In this document: piece by piece, positions 32,241 to 32,748 of the stretch
How positions within the stretch are numbered: position 1 is the stretch's first letter
How the letters are laid out: each line of letters starts with the position of its first letter
DNA from: Deltaproteobacteria bacterium
GTDB lineage: Bacteria > Desulfobacterota > DSM-4660 > Desulfatiglandales > Desulfatiglandaceae
Length of the DNA stretch: 32,748 nt
Assembly: GCA_019308785.1 (NCBI GenBank)
Contig: JAFDHL010000003.1
Location: 1-32,748, forward strand
Direction of reading: 5' to 3'
Position numbers and translations under genes: made by a program
Notes under the pieces: model-generated
Told to the model about the DNA's origin: nothing
What the model saw: only the letters and a program-made list of their open reading frames with translations
Database searches by the model: none

Positions 32241-32311
32241 CTCTGATGAAACCTCTTTTTTTGGGAAAAGTTGCCTTGTTCAATAAGTTCTTTTAATTCC
32301 CTTTTTTTCAT
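32237..32311 (-). CDS. Short frame (24 codons) coupled to the AlbA_2 gene
   Basis: ATG at 32309-32311 with AAGGA six bases upstream; product starts MKKRELKELIEQGNFSQKKR. Its TGA overlaps the AlbA_2 start (ATGA), and its own ATG overlaps the stop of the previous frame (TAATG). No family recognised. It may be a leader peptide or a truncated gene; translation is only suggested by the coupling signals. Confidence 0.35.
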   Translation of the reverse strand: MKKRELKELIEQGNFSQKKRFHQR

Positions 32312-32472
32312 TACAGTTCCTTCAATATTTGCAGATATTCACGACTATATCCAAAAGGAATATCCACATTAACTATCTTGACCAACGTCTGCAACGGTGA
32401 TGCCCATATGCTGCTTGATAAATATGTCAGCATGGGATTTCTTCCTAATTTGTGACTACTCACGTAGTCTGC
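32311..32472 (-). pseudogene. Unidentified short frame or gene remnant
   Basis: Open from a TAG at 32473-32475 to the TAA at 32311-32313. It reads coding-like (HKLGRNPMLTYLSSSIW, VDIPFGYSREYLQIL); the only ATG is at 32431-32433, giving 40 residues, without a good ribosome site. I do not recognise the family. Its stop overlaps the next small frame, so it was probably once the first gene of the AlbA_2 operon. Confidence 0.35.
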
Positions 32473-32475
32473 CTA

Positions 32476-32748
32476 AATAACCTGAGTAGTTAATCTAATT
32501 TTTCCCTTTTGTTGTAAAAAGTGCAGACCTTTACGTCCTTTATCCTTACAATTATTCAACATAGCCTGCCCAGTTAAATTGACTTTGTTTTTATTTAACC
32601 GGGGTCAACTACGTTCCTGAGTTTCCTGTATATCCTATCTGAAAAATGGAATTTCCTATATAATCGAGTTAGTACATCGAACTACATCAATGGATTATTT
32701 CAAAACTGTAAAACTAAAGAGCGTCCCCCTACCAAATTAGTTATCCTT
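32476..32748. other. Right-end region without a recognised gene
   Basis: AT-rich and without a supported gene on either strand. It contains the right copy of the 47-bp direct repeat. Confidence 0.5.
32568..32614. repeat. 47-bp direct repeat, right copy
   Basis: Identical to 30315-30361, same orientation; together they bracket about 2.2 kb holding the AlbA_2 gene, its in-frame tail and the short upstream frames. Confidence 0.85.

Overview
The window looks like chromosomal DNA of an anaerobic deltaproteobacterium (Desulfobacterota). This is an inference from gene content: an NADH:flavin oxidoreductase of the enoate-reductase type, a short-chain 3-hydroxyacyl-CoA dehydrogenase, a 4-hydroxybutyryl-CoA dehydratase-family protein, a full branched-chain/aromatic-type (LIV) ABC transporter with two binding proteins, a TatT-like TRAP-associated lipoprotein, and a DUF4911-MiaB fusion. 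No rRNA, tRNA or CRISPR array was seen.

Layout. 1-1834 (minus): a partial TatT-family lipoprotein behind a TPR protein. 2076-3392 (plus): an RmlD-like reductase and a small membrane-anchored J-domain protein, convergent with an OYE-type flavin oxidoreductase (3385-5301, minus). 5585-7361 (plus): SixA-like phosphatase and a NupC-type nucleoside transporter. 7379-13440 (minus): livF, livG, livM, livH and two periplasmic binding proteins. 13441-13961 is a noncoding stretch rich in inverted repeats. 13962-16042 (plus): a translationally coupled pair, a ParB-N-like protein and a spore photoproduct lyase-like radical SAM protein; this is the most intriguing two-gene unit in the window. 16338-17499 (plus): an Nfu-type Fe-S scaffold and hbd. 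A strong terminator (17713-17745) separates these from a 29-codon gene for a bS22/mS38-like (AURKAIP1/COX24) ribosomal protein. 18004-21316 (minus): nadK, a DUF4911-miaB fusion and a response regulator-GGDEF protein, tightly packed. 21480-25591 (minus): adenine deaminase, then a P-loop kinase-like protein and an APH-like kinase that in many genomes form one polypeptide; here they are separated by a four-helix-bundle (23S rRNA IVS-type) gene with inverted CCGGTT-rich repeats on both sides.

25731 to the end is accessory in character: vapBC, the 4-hydroxybutyryl-CoA dehydratase-family gene (26398-27837), a UPF0282-like metallo-hydrolase, a conserved 59-aa protein, hicBA, an orphan DUF433 antitoxin-like gene, the 3' remnant of a DUF1156 DNA methylase, and an AlbA_2 (Schlafen-type) ATP-binding protein followed in the same frame, after one TAG, by a second copy of its C-terminal winged-helix tail. 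A 47-bp direct repeat (30315-30361 and 32568-32614) brackets the AlbA_2 region.

Working together: the LIV system plus hbd, the dehydratase-family enzyme and the flavin oxidoreductase suggest uptake and anaerobic breakdown of organic acids through acyl-CoA intermediates. NupC and Ade suggest purine salvage. The right end looks like a decayed defence/toxin-antitoxin island.
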